Assembly: GCA_035649575.1 (NCBI GenBank)
Contig: DASRJH010000058.1
Coordinates: 1-34,081 of the forward strand
Reading direction: 5' to 3'
DNA: 34,081 nt
DNA from: DASVAL01 sp035649575
GTDB taxonomy: Bacteria; Planctomycetota; UBA1135; UBA2386
This document shows positions 7,661-15,661 of this stretch, piece after piece. How positions within the stretch are numbered: position 1 is the stretch's first letter; each line of letters opens with the position of its first letter. The translations under genes and the position numbers were made by a program. The notes beneath the pieces were generated by a model, which worked only from the letters and a program-made list of their open reading frames with translations, did no database searches and was not told the origin of the DNA.

Positions 7661-9594
7661 AGCTCAAGGTACTGTTCGGTGTCGCCGGGGTGATCGCAGC
7701 GATCTGCTTCCTGTTGCCGCAGCTGGGCCCCGCGACGACCGAAGCGGTTCCCGATGCGCCCACGACCGCTGCATCGGTCACGGTGGCCGAAGCTTCGCGG
7801 CGCGATGCGGCGGACGCGGCCACGGCGCCGCAGACCCGGACGGAAGTGCCAGTGCCGCCAGGCCTGGTACTTGGAGGCCAGCTCGTTGGCCTGCATCCGG
7901 AGGTCTCCTGGACCGCGCCGATCGTGCTGCGCGCGACGAGTCGAGTCGCGGACGCAGAACACGAACACGAGGCGAAGATCGCGGTTGCTGCTGATGGCAC
8001 GTTCGACATGGTGCTGCCCGCGTGGTCGCGGCAGGGCACGCTCGACCTGCGGCTCGAGGCGCGCGACCCGTTCTACCTGCCGGTCGACGCCCGATTCGGA
8101 TCCGAGGTGCGCACGCGCGAGCAGCCGATCTCCGTGAACGTCGAACCAACCAGCGTCGTGGTCGGCAAGGTCGTCGACCCGCACGGCGCCGGTGTGCCAG
8201 CGGCGCGCGTCGGTGCCTTCTTGCCCGCTTCCGATCGATTCCGGGGCGAAGTCTTCATGCGCTGCTCGACGAACACGGATGCGAACGGCACTTACCGGCT
8301 GCAGGTGCCGATGGCCACTGCCGTATTGCTGCTCGCGCTGCCGATGCACGAGGCCTCGCTGAGCGGCAATCGCCTGATCACCGAAGATGGTGCGATCACG
8401 GACGACAACGTGCACCGCGACGACCTGCTGCCATCCAGCGTCCGGGTCGTGACGCGCTGGGGCCAGGTCACCGAGGCGCCGGAGCTGCGGCTCGTCGATC
8501 CAGCCTACGTGACGGGTAGCGTGACGACCGGCGACGGCGCACCGCTCGCCGGAGTCGAGGTCATCTGGATCCACGACACCGCGGACGGTCCCGCACTCTT
8601 CGACCGCCAACTCGGCAACCTCATGATCTGGTCCGATGGCACCACGGGCCGGATCGCGCGCGCCAGGGCCGACGCGAACGGACGCTTCCGGCTGCCCGCG
8701 ACGCCCGGGAAGTCGGGCGCTTGCTACCCGCTCGATGCGCAGCGGCGCCGGGAGCCGTCGGTGGAGATGCAGACTGCCACCCCACCGGCCGAGTTGGGGT
8801 TCCGCCTCGAGGGTGCGGTCGCGCTGGTTCGCGTGCTGAGCGGCGGGCTGCCCTTGCCGGGGATCAGGGTCGTCACCGACTCGATCGCCGACCGGCTGAC
8901 GCCCTACGATCGCAAGCGCCAGACCGACGCGAACGGCGAAGTGCGTTTCCTGCGCAGCAAGGTCGCGAGCCAGCGGTTCCTCGTCGAGCGGCCCGGCGAT
9001 GTGGCAAGGGAGGTCGAGATCCCCGCCGACGCATCGGAGGCAAAGCCCTTCGTGATCGAACTGCCGCGGCTGCCGAGCGCACCGGTGCAACTCGAATTCG
9101 ACGCGGCCTCACGCGTGCGCCAGGTCGAGCTCACTTGGAGTCGGCGCGACGCCAAGGTCCTGCCCTTGCAACTGAGCCGGTTCCGCAACGACGGCGAGGG
9201 GCCGTTCCGACTCGACGTGCCAGAAGGCCGCTACGAGCTGATCGTCAGGGCACCAGAACGCGGCGAGCGCCGCGACACGTTCCTGCTCGAGACCAGGTAC
9301 GAGGTCGAGGTGCCGATGTCAGGCCGTGACCTGAAGGTTCCCATCGCGCACGGCGGCCGGATCCGGATCGTCTGCACCGACGGCGACGGTAGCTATGCCG
9401 GCGGCCTTGTGAGCATCACGGGCAGCGCCGGAAGGTTCACCTGGGTCAACAGCTGGCAGGAACCACGGGATTCGCAGAACGTGCCGGCGGGCACCTACGA
9501 GCTGCGGTTCGATCGGCGCGAGCAACGCTTGCACCAGAGCACCGTCGAGGTCAGGGCCTGCGAAGTGACCGAGGTGCGGGTCCGCCTGCCCTGA
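7657..9594 (+). CDS. Membrane-anchored carboxypeptidase-regulatory-like (CarboxypepD_reg) repeat protein
   Basis: This large envelope protein of 645 residues has a short N-terminal signal or anchor (MKLKVLFGVAGVIAAICFLLPQL), then an Ala/Thr-rich linker to about residue 70. The rest is a chain of beta-sandwich modules. Their hallmark is a conserved turn of the type DANGTYRLQVP, DANGRFRLPATPG and DANGEVRFLRSK, each following a strand such as VVGKVVDPHGAGVPAARV, VTGSVTTGDGAPLAGV or VRVLSGGLPLPGI. These are CarboxypepD_reg/prealbumin-like folds used as structural or ligand-binding modules, with no enzyme active site. The frame could start at GTG 7645, but the ATG at 7657 overlaps the sigma-factor stop and gives the better signal peptide. 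It ends 3 bases from the convergent protease gene. Confidence 0.8.
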   Translation: MKLKVLFGVAGVIAAICFLLPQLGPATTEAVPDAPTTAASVTVAEASRRDAADAATAPQTRTEVPVPPGLVLGGQLVGLHPEVSWTAPIVLRATSRVADAEHEHEAKIAVAADGTFDMVLPAWSRQGTLDLRLEARDPFYLPVDARFGSEVRTREQPISVNVEPTSVVVGKVVDPHGAGVPAARVGAFLPASDRFRGEVFMRCSTNTDANGTYRLQVPMATAVLLLALPMHEASLSGNRLITEDGAITDDNVHRDDLLPSSVRVVTRWGQVTEAPELRLVDPAYVTGSVTTGDGAPLAGVEVIWIHDTADGPALFDRQLGNLMIWSDGTTGRIARARADANGRFRLPATPGKSGACYPLDAQRRREPSVEMQTATPPAELGFRLEGAVALVRVLSGGLPLPGIRVVTDSIADRLTPYDRKRQTDANGEVRFLRSKVASQRFLVERPGDVAREVEIPADASEAKPFVIELPRLPSAPVQLEFDAASRVRQVELTWSRRDAKVLPLQLSRFRNDGEGPFRLDVPEGRYELIVRAPERGERRDTFLLETRYEVEVPMSGRDLKVPIAHGGRIRIVCTDGDGSYAGGLVSITGSAGRFTWVNSWQEPRDSQNVPAGTYELRFDRREQRLHQSTVEVRACEVTEVRVRLP

Positions 9595-9597
9595 CTG

Positions 9598-10317
9598 TCA
9601 GTCGTTGCTGCGCTGCGAGCCGAGGATGTGGAAGACCCAATACAGCAGCTGCATCACCGAGACCGCTGCGGCGGCGACGTAGGTCATGGCCGCGGCGTTG
9701 AGGACCGAGCGGGCACCGTCGATCTCCTCGCCGACGAGCACACCACTCTGTTCGAGAGTCACGAGAGCCCTGCGGCTCGCGTCGAACTCGACGGGCAAGG
9801 TGATCAGCGTGAACACGGTGGCCGTCGCGAACAAGGCGACGCCGATCCATGCCATCGTCATCGAGCCGCCTGCCGCAGCGAGACCCATGCCGATCAGCAT
9901 CACGATGAAGCCGATGTTCGAGCCGATGCCCGCGACCGGCACCCACGCCGAACGGAACTGCAGCGGCGCGTAGCGCGTGGCATGCTGGATCGCGTGTCCG
10001 ACTTCGTGCGCAGCCACGCCGAGCGCCGCGACGCTGTCGCTGCCATAGACGGGCTCGCTGAGCCGCAGGGTCTTCGACGACGGGTCGTAGTGGTCGGTCA
10101 AGGAGCCGTGCACCGGTTCGACTTTCACGTCGTGGATGCTGTTGGCCTGCAGGATCGCCCTCGCGACATCGGCGCCGGACAGTCCGGATCGCGAACGGAC
10201 CTGCGAGTAATGGGCGAAGGTGCTCTTCACCTTCCCGGCCGTGACGAGGCTCAGCAACAGGCCGATGCCGAGGATGCTCCAGTAGAAGGGATCCGACGTC
10301 AGGTAGAGTGCGATCAT
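9598..10317 (-). CDS. Membrane zinc metallopeptidase, YugP family (Zn_peptidase_2)
   Basis: This 239-residue integral membrane protease has about four apolar segments (about 10-28, 128-148, 154-173, 208-230). The zinc site is HEVGH (104-108) in GVAAHEVGHAIQHATRYAP. A third conserved region, LPVEFDASRRAL (174-185), supplies the family's downstream acidic residue, and the soluble stretch YDPSSKTLRLSEPVYG precedes the zinc motif, as in other YugP proteins. Family length and motif order fit well. Biological substrates of the family are poorly known. The gene is convergent with the gene on its left and divergent from the plus-strand gene on its right, with a 220-base gap there. The ATG at 10317 starts just before the first membrane segment. 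Confidence 0.93.
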   Translation of the reverse strand: MIALYLTSDPFYWSILGIGLLLSLVTAGKVKSTFAHYSQVRSRSGLSGADVARAILQANSIHDVKVEPVHGSLTDHYDPSSKTLRLSEPVYGSDSVAALGVAAHEVGHAIQHATRYAPLQFRSAWVPVAGIGSNIGFIVMLIGMGLAAAGGSMTMAWIGVALFATATVFTLITLPVEFDASRRALVTLEQSGVLVGEEIDGARSVLNAAAMTYVAAAAVSVMQLLYWVFHILGSQRSND

Positions 10318-10537
10318 GTTCGGTGATGGTGCCGGGCTTGATTATCGCCCGACGAAGTGCCCCGAATAAGCACGCGGCCTTTGCAGCGCAAGGCAAAGTC
10401 CACTCCGTCCCCCCAGCATCGCGATCCGCGCCGGCGACGACACGGCCGAAACCCTGGTCTTCCACCTCGCCTGACTGCCCGGCCCTGGCGCAGGTGGCCA
10501 GGATCGCCACAATGCACCGCGACTCTGCTGTCGTCGC

Positions 10538-11662
10538 ATGCTGCTCTACACCCTCCTCACGTTGCTGCCGCAGCAACCGGCCACGGCGCCTGCGTCGTTG
10601 GAGCGGGTCCCGCGCGAGGAAGCCTGGTTCGCGCCCGAGCAGGCCGCAACCTGCGCAGCGGCGGCCGAACGCGGTCTGCGTTGGCTCGCGGCCCAGCAGC
10701 TCGCGCAAGGCTGCTGGACGGGGATCGTCGGTCACAAGCAGCAGCACGACTACGAAGAGCTCGCGCAGGCCATGTCCGTGTACCAGCAGCGGCAGAGTGG
10801 CCACGGCCATCTAGGTGTCACCGCGCTCTGCGGCATGGCTTTCCTCGCAGGTGGCCACCTGCCGGACCGCGGCCCGTATGCCAGCGCCATCAAGCGCGCT
10901 CACGACTACGTGATCTCCTGCGCACTCGAGAACGGACTTCTCACCGATGCCGGCACGCGCATGTACAGCCACGCGTTCGGCACGCTGTTCATGGCCGAGA
11001 TCTACGGCATGGCGGCGACCGACGCGGCGAAGACCACGCTCGAGCGCGCGGTCAACCTGATCGTCGACACGCAGAACGCCCACGGCGGCTGGCGCTACAA
11101 CCCGTTCGACCGCGAGACCGACTTGTCCGTGACGGTCTGCCAGGTGCAGGCGCTGCGCGCGGCGCGCAACATCGGCATCCGCGTGCCCAACGAGACCATC
11201 GATCGGGCCATGGCCTACGTGCGCAAGAGCCGCGTCGAGGGCGGGCGCAACCACGGGCTGTTCTACTACAAGATCTACGACCGCGGCGCGTACGACAAGT
11301 GCAACGAGTACGCGATCAACGCGGCCGCGCTGACTGCCCTGTCGAGCGCCGGGGTGCACGACGACAACCTCACCGATCCGGTGCTCGAGTTCCTCGGCCG
11401 CGAGTACGGGAACATCGCCGACTACTACGGCACCCACTTCTACTTCTGGTATGGCAACTACTACGCGGCGCAGGCCTTCTACCAGCACGGTGGGCCACTC
11501 TGCCGGAAGTTCTTCGAGCGGCTCTCGAAGGATCTGCTCGAGTCCCAGATGACCGATGGCCGGTGGCGAAACCGCGTCGGGCCCGGGGACGAGTTGGCCA
11601 CGGCGATGGCCTGCATCCTGCTGCAGATGCCCAAACAGTATCTGCCTATCTTCCAACGCTGA
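10538..11662 (+). CDS. Secreted prenyltransferase/squalene-cyclase-like alpha-barrel protein
   Basis: This 374-residue protein has a short apolar N-terminus (MLLYTLLTLLPQQP). Its body is built of helical repeats of the terpene-cyclase/prenyltransferase fold: AAERGLRWLAAQQLAQGCW (42-60), AVNLIVDTQNAHGGWRY (171-187) and ESQMTDGRW near the end, all variants of the QxxxGxW repeat. The catalytic DxDD motif of true squalene-hopene cyclases is not visible, so enzymatic cyclisation is unlikely. Many Planctomycetota encode such proteins with an export signal and unknown role. A structural or glycan/peptide-binding role is possible. The beta-barrel gene begins 71 bases downstream on the same strand and could share its transcript. 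Confidence 0.75.
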   Translation: MLLYTLLTLLPQQPATAPASLERVPREEAWFAPEQAATCAAAAERGLRWLAAQQLAQGCWTGIVGHKQQHDYEELAQAMSVYQQRQSGHGHLGVTALCGMAFLAGGHLPDRGPYASAIKRAHDYVISCALENGLLTDAGTRMYSHAFGTLFMAEIYGMAATDAAKTTLERAVNLIVDTQNAHGGWRYNPFDRETDLSVTVCQVQALRAARNIGIRVPNETIDRAMAYVRKSRVEGGRNHGLFYYKIYDRGAYDKCNEYAINAAALTALSSAGVHDDNLTDPVLEFLGREYGNIADYYGTHFYFWYGNYYAAQAFYQHGGPLCRKFFERLSKDLLESQMTDGRWRNRVGPGDELATAMACILLQMPKQYLPIFQR

Positions 11663-11733
11663 CCTTTGCGCTTGAATCCGACCGGGCCGCGGTGAGGATT
11701 TGGGCCGGTCAAACCAACGGTCAGTCAGGGAGT

Positions 11734-12843
11734 ATGCGCTACCACCACGCACGTGTCGTTCTCGCCGCCGCGTGCCTCGCCGCAACAGTCGCGGCGCAGG
11801 CATCCACCAATCAACCAGGCCCCGCACCTGGTCCGAGCACGCTGGGCCTCGGCCTCCAACCGGCGCCCGGCTCAGGCCTTTCGTCGCCAAGCCCCATCTG
11901 GGGCGCGGGCGTCCAGGCCCCGCAGGGCCAGGACCAAGATCCATACACGCTGGCCAAGATGTTCGGCGACGCGCACGGCGACTTCATGCGCCGCCGCGAA
12001 CGCTTCGACCCAGCGCTCGAATTGGGCGTCAGCGCGTGGCCCAACCAGCGCATTCGCCACGAGGACGGCAGCTTCGACTGGCTCGGCTACGACTTCGATC
12101 TCGACGGGCACATCCTCGTGGCGCCCGATGGCTACATCACGTTGGGCGGCTACTACAGAGGCCGCACCTACAACTTCTCGCGGATTGGCCAAGGCCCGGG
12201 GCCCAACACCGGCGGCATGGATGACGAAAGCCTGGCCGGCACGGGGCTGCGAGTCGGCTTCGGCGTCTTCCTCGACGACAACTGGCTGTTCGAGGTGGAG
12301 TCGGAGCCGGGCATCTGGTCCGACCTCGACGGGACGCTGCACACCGAGGACATGGATTACCCGTCCTTCGCCATGTTCACCTACCGCGCGCTCCCCGAGC
12401 TCTACCTGAAGATCGGTGCGCGCTACAACCAGATCTACGAGGAGGCCGCGTGGCTGCCCTACCTCGGCGTCAGCTGGGAAGTCACGGATGGCTTCCGCAT
12501 CGATCTGCTCGCACCCGATTCGTTCGAGATGTCGTGGTGGCCTTCACCGGGCCTCGGCCTCTTGTTCGGCACCGAGATCCAAGGTGCCGAGTACCACGTG
12601 CGCCCATCGCTTGCCGTTGCGGGTGGGAGCCCCGACGTGCGGTCGGATCTTCGCGTCCAGGAGTGGTACGCGTACGTGGGACTCATGAGCCGCATGAGCG
12701 ACAACTTCTCGTTCATGGCACGCGGCGGCATCGTGCTCGGAGGCTACTACGAGCTGACGACGGGAGCTGCCGGTTTCGATCCCGCCGAGGGCCAGCTCGA
12801 TCAGGGTGCCTTCGTCGAAATCTCGTTCGGTTTCGACTGGTGA
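11734..12843 (+). CDS. Outer-membrane beta-barrel protein of unknown function
   Basis: This 369-residue protein has a clear signal peptide (MRYHHARVVLAAACLAATVAAQA) and an AGGGAG-like ribosome site (CAGGGAG) just before the ATG at 11734. After a Pro/Gly-rich stretch to about residue 70 it alternates aromatic and polar residues in long strands: YITLGGYYRGRTYNF, LRVGFGVFLDDNWLFEVE, ELYLKIGARYNQIYEE and FSFMARGGIVLGGYYE. It ends SFGFDW. A C-terminal aromatic residue after alternating hydrophobics is the outer-membrane insertion signature. It resembles the DUF6268-type barrels found in Planctomycetota, but I cannot assign a substrate. The open frame continues about 450 codons upstream only as a shadow of the previous gene. 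Its stop codon lies inside the terminator hairpin that follows. Confidence 0.75.
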   Translation: MRYHHARVVLAAACLAATVAAQASTNQPGPAPGPSTLGLGLQPAPGSGLSSPSPIWGAGVQAPQGQDQDPYTLAKMFGDAHGDFMRRRERFDPALELGVSAWPNQRIRHEDGSFDWLGYDFDLDGHILVAPDGYITLGGYYRGRTYNFSRIGQGPGPNTGGMDDESLAGTGLRVGFGVFLDDNWLFEVESEPGIWSDLDGTLHTEDMDYPSFAMFTYRALPELYLKIGARYNQIYEEAAWLPYLGVSWEVTDGFRIDLLAPDSFEMSWWPSPGLGLLFGTEIQGAEYHVRPSLAVAGGSPDVRSDLRVQEWYAYVGLMSRMSDNFSFMARGGIVLGGYYELTTGAAGFDPAEGQLDQGAFVEISFGFDW

Positions 12844-12886
12844 TCAGGACTGCGCCGCAGGCGCAGCCCTGATCAGTCTTTTCCCG
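12841..12886 (+). terminator. Strong hairpin terminator overlapping the beta-barrel gene stop codon
   Basis: TGATCAGGACTGCGCC, loop GCA, then GGCGCAGCCCTGATCA form a 16-bp stem with a single A/C mismatch (12841-12875), followed by GTCTTTTCCC. The first three bases are the stop codon of the beta-barrel gene. Lying between convergent genes, it probably also blocks transcripts from the arginase side. Its right arm is part of the tandem repeat unit. Confidence 0.7.
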
Positions 12887-13111
12887 CCGGTTGGCCGGTT
12901 GAGGGGAATGGCGAATGAGTACCGCTGGCCCGGACACAACCGGCGGACAGGCAGGCCTGAGCCGCAGGCGCAGCCCTGATCAGTCTTTCCCGCCGGTTGG
13001 CCGGTTGAGGGGAATGTCGAATGAGCACCGCTGGCCCGGACACAACCGGCGGACAGGCAGGCCTGCGCCGCAGGCGCAGCCCTGATCAGTCTTTCCCGCC
13101 GGTTGGCCGGT
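12851..13111. repeat. Structured 106-107 bp tandem repeat, about 2.4 copies
   Basis: The core GCCGCAGGCGCAGCCCTGAT begins at 12854, 12961 and 13067, giving periods of 107 and 106 bases (copy 1 has one extra T). Copies are almost identical, differing at a few positions such as GGCGAATGAGT against GTCGAATGAGC. Each full unit contains a short GC hairpin and a second inverted pair, CCGCCGGTTG and CAACCGGCGG (12884-12893 with 12937-12946 in copy 1). The third copy stops after CCGGTTGGCCGGT, just before the arginase stop. No convincing protein is encoded. It looks like a REP/BIME-type intergenic element that has multiplied in place. Confidence 0.85.
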
Positions 13112-13121
13112 GCCTGGGCCG

Positions 13122-14042
13122 CTACAGGATGCTCTTGCCGAACGCGCTGAGGATCAGGTCGACGGCCACCTCGCCCGACTGGTTCTTGACGTCGAGGATC
13201 GGATTGAGCTCCGTGACCTCGAGGCTCGTCACGCGACCCGTGTCGCTGACCATCTCCATGAGCAGGTTCGCTTCGCGCCAGCTGATGCCGCCTCTGACCG
13301 GAGTGCCGGTGCCGGGCACGTCGCGCGGATCCATGCCGTCGAGATCGAACGACACGTGAAAGCCCGCGGTGCCGTCCGTCGCGTAGCCGATCGCCTCCTG
13401 CATGATTGCGCGCATGCCGCGCTCGTCGACGTCGCGCATCGTGTAGGCATGGATGCCGGACTTCACGACGATGTCGCGTTCGGCCGCGTCGATGTCGCGA
13501 ATGCCGATCAGGGCAACGTTCTCTTTCTTCACCTTGGGCCAGAAGCCGCCCATCTCGACGAGACGCGGATGCCCCATGCCGAGCAGCGTGGCGAGCGGCA
13601 TGCCGTGGATGTTGCCGGTCGGCGAGCTCTCGGGCGTGTTCATGTCGGCATGCGCGTCGATCCACACCAGCCCGACATTCTGGTCGCGGGCCCGGAAGTG
13701 CTCGCTGACGCCGGCCACGGTGCCGATCGCGATGCTGTGGTCGCCGCCGAGCACGACAGGTACCTCGGCCTGTTCGAGCGAACGGCGCACGCGCAGCCGC
13801 AGCCGGTTGCAGACGTGGTAGATCGGCTCGAGGTAGCGCGCGGTGCGATCGCCCGGGTCGCGCGACTCGGGTGCCGGCACGCCGACGTCCCCATCGTCTT
13901 CGACGGCGATACCCAGCTGCCGCAGCCCCTGGCTCACGCCCGCGATGCGGATCGCCGACGGTCCCATGTCGACGCCGCGGCGTCCGGCGCCGAGGTCCAT
14001 AGGCACACCGATGAGGCGAACGGTTTTCCGGGTCTGGCTCAT
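13122..14042 (-). CDS. rocF: Arginase (ureohydrolase family)
   Basis: This cytoplasmic, manganese-dependent enzyme of 306 residues hydrolyses arginine to ornithine and urea. All metal ligands are visible: His102 in GGDHSIAIGT, Asp129, His131 and Asp133 in WIDAHADMN, and Asp233 and Asp235 in SFDLDGMDP. Arginase-specific features include VPMDLGAGRRGVDMGPSAIR at the N-terminus, NIHGMPLA after the second metal motif, and the Glu278 region ELNP. These favour arginase over agmatinase, although specificity cannot be proven by reading. The ATG at 14042 is 2 bases past the upstream SAM-hydrolase stop, so they form a tight two-gene unit. The frame runs open through the upstream gene only as a shadow. 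Confidence 0.92.
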   Translation of the reverse strand: MSQTRKTVRLIGVPMDLGAGRRGVDMGPSAIRIAGVSQGLRQLGIAVEDDGDVGVPAPESRDPGDRTARYLEPIYHVCNRLRLRVRRSLEQAEVPVVLGGDHSIAIGTVAGVSEHFRARDQNVGLVWIDAHADMNTPESSPTGNIHGMPLATLLGMGHPRLVEMGGFWPKVKKENVALIGIRDIDAAERDIVVKSGIHAYTMRDVDERGMRAIMQEAIGYATDGTAGFHVSFDLDGMDPRDVPGTGTPVRGGISWREANLLMEMVSDTGRVTSLEVTELNPILDVKNQSGEVAVDLILSAFGKSIL

Positions 14043-14044
14043 GG

Positions 14045-14818
14045 TCAGCGCGGCTTCTGGTGCGTGAGTTCTATCGGTGCCCCACGCGAAAGGCCCAACG
14101 TTCTCGCCGCGTTGCCGCCGTTCTGTGCCACTTCGAGGCGGTCGAAGGAGCCGACCAGGGCCAGCAGTTCGCCGGGCGCCGCTTCGGCGTAGGTGGCGAG
14201 CAGGGGCACGGTGTGTCCCCCGACGCGCACATGGCTCACGTCCGCGAGCGCGGACGCTGCGACGTTCGTGACGAGGTTGCCGAATGCATCGACGTGGACC
14301 ACGCGAGGAGGCCCGTCGAACGGCGATGCACCGGCCAGGTCCGTGACGCGCGGACCGAGCGACGAGAACCCGTAGCGGCCGCTGGTCAGCCATCCCGCGA
14401 TCGGGGCCAGCACATCGCGCCCGTGGAACGTGCGCGACCTCGGCTGCAGGGCAAGGTGCGAGAGGTCGATCGCCCGCACCTCCGCCGCCGGGTCCCGTGC
14501 GAACACGTGACCGAGCAGGCCGTTGTCGGGGGCGAGCCAGTAGCACTCGTGCGCCGCCATGGCCAAGAGGCGCCGGCTCGTGCCGACACCGGGGTCGACG
14601 ACGGCGACGTGGACTGTTCCGGCCGGAAACTGGTCGATCGCGGCCGCGAGCCAGAAGGCACCGGCCATCACGTCCTGCGGCGGCACCTCGTGGCCGAAGT
14701 CGATGATCGTGGCCTTCTGGTTCGCGCGCAGCACAGCTCCCTTCATGAGCCCGACGTAGGGATCGCGGGGGCCGAAGTCGGTGAGCAGCGTGACCAGGCC
14801 TGACGGGCGTGGGAGCAT
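14045..14818 (-). CDS. S-adenosyl-L-methionine hydrolase (SAM hydroxide adenosyltransferase, DUF62)
   Basis: This 257-residue cytoplasmic enzyme splits S-adenosylmethionine with hydroxide to adenosine and methionine. Family hallmarks are LLTDFGPRDPYVGLMKG at the N-terminus, VAVVDPGVGTSRR, DNGLLG and FHGRDVLAP. Asp75, Arg82 and His132 correspond in spacing to the Asp-Arg-His triad described for the archaeal member. The C-terminal domain has VHVDAFGNLVTN, the usual adenine-side motif. The ATG at 14818 is chosen because the only earlier start is a TTG 13 codons upstream with no conserved sequence. It abuts arginase, so the two are very probably cotranscribed. The link between SAM cleavage and arginine breakdown is not obvious. 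Confidence 0.92.
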   Translation of the reverse strand: MLPRPSGLVTLLTDFGPRDPYVGLMKGAVLRANQKATIIDFGHEVPPQDVMAGAFWLAAAIDQFPAGTVHVAVVDPGVGTSRRLLAMAAHECYWLAPDNGLLGHVFARDPAAEVRAIDLSHLALQPRSRTFHGRDVLAPIAGWLTSGRYGFSSLGPRVTDLAGASPFDGPPRVVHVDAFGNLVTNVAASALADVSHVRVGGHTVPLLATYAEAAPGELLALVGSFDRLEVAQNGGNAARTLGLSRGAPIELTHQKPR

Positions 14819-14906
14819 CGGGGCCCGCAGCGGACACGATTGGCAACGGCCGCGCAAGGCTGCTCGTACGCGAGGCGGCCCGCTCGCCCATGGGAAGCTG
14901 CCTTCA

Positions 14907-14982
14907 GAGCGCCTCTAGTGCCGGCCCTGCTGCTGCCGATAGCTCGAGATACCGCGGCTGCCGAAAGCACAGCGGAGCAACC
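14907..14982 (+). promoter_or_regulatory. Upstream block of the first HAMP-stub gene, conserved in its paralogue
   Basis: The 16-mer GAGCGCCTCTAGTGCC at 14907 recurs as GAGCGTCTCTAGTGCC at 15590. Both are followed by GCTGCCGATAGCTC and GCACAGCGGAG shortly before the start codon. Conservation outside the coding region suggests that the promoter or leader was copied with the gene. No textbook -35/-10 pair is evident. Confidence 0.4.
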
Positions 14983-15471
14983 ATGCAGCAAACACCAGGT
15001 CCGGAGAAGCGGCGCTCGATCATGGTCGACAGGCAGTGGCAATCGTCCGTTGCCACGCGTTTGATCGTCTCCGCGATGTGCGTCGTGGCAGTGACACAGA
15101 TCGTCATGATCTTCTTCCTGGCCAGTGGCAGTGAGGAGCCGACGCAGGCAGCAAGCAGCGACCAGTGGTATCTCGTCGTGATGTTGACCAGTGCCCTGCA
15201 GCTGGTCCTGCTCGTCGTCACGATGTGGTGGGCCACGATCCGGATCACGCACTCGGTGGCGGGTCCGGCGATGGTCATCGAGCGGGCGCTCGACGCAATG
15301 CGCGAGGGCAGGTTCGACAGCCGCTTGAAGCTGCGCAATGGCGACGCGCTGACGAGTCTGGCAGAGGCGGCGCAGCGGCTCTGCGATCATCTCCAGCAGC
15401 AGCAGGGCGGCGTGCGTGCCAAGCCCATCACGCAAAAGACCGACGCGACCCACCCGGTGGAAACGACCTGA
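14983..15471 (+). CDS. Two-TM HAMP-domain stub protein
   Basis: This inner-membrane protein of 162 residues has two membrane segments (about 27-47 and 62-86) joined by a periplasmic loop of about 15 residues. A HAMP-like linker follows (ATIRITHSVAGPAMVIERAL, then EGRFDSRLKLRNGDALTSLAEAAQRL, 84-133). A glutamine-rich tail (QQQQ) ends the protein with no kinase, methyl-accepting or cyclase output domain. HAMP normally relays signals, so here it may work by pairing with a partner. The ATG at 14983 follows AGCGGAG. It is a tandem paralogue of the N-terminal half of the next gene and heads the pseudopilin cluster. Function is unknown. Confidence 0.75.
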   Translation: MQQTPGPEKRRSIMVDRQWQSSVATRLIVSAMCVVAVTQIVMIFFLASGSEEPTQAASSDQWYLVVMLTSALQLVLLVVTMWWATIRITHSVAGPAMVIERALDAMREGRFDSRLKLRNGDALTSLAEAAQRLCDHLQQQQGGVRAKPITQKTDATHPVETT

Positions 15472-15589
15472 CTGTGACCCTGGTCGCCGGGGCGTCCCGG
15501 CGGGTGCAGGCCTGAGGGGCGTCTGCCCTTCCACCGATCGGGGCCATTCCTGTCGCGGCCGCGTGCTGACGCGGCGGCAGCGGTCTCCG

Positions 15590-15661
15590 GAGCGTCTCTA
15601 GTGCCCGCGTCGCCGCTGCCGATAGCTCCTGGCACAACGCTGCAGGCACAGCGGAGGATCC
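15590..15661 (+). promoter_or_regulatory. Duplicated upstream block of the HAMP-pseudopilin gene
   Basis: This is the second copy of the block that precedes the first HAMP stub, with the 16-mer at 15590-15605 and GCACAGCGGAG just ahead of the ATG at 15662. It suggests this gene keeps its own promoter or leader rather than depending only on readthrough. Confidence 0.35.

Noticed and set aside
10318..10537. Riboswitch or tRNA in the 220-base divergent gap before the cyclase-like gene
   Set aside because: Only a short GGGC...GCCC stem was seen. No cloverleaf or known riboswitch core could be recognised.
12851..13111. CRISPR-like array at the 106-bp repeats
   Set aside because: Units are contiguous and nearly identical over their whole length, with no unique spacers. 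Period and structure fit an intergenic repeat.
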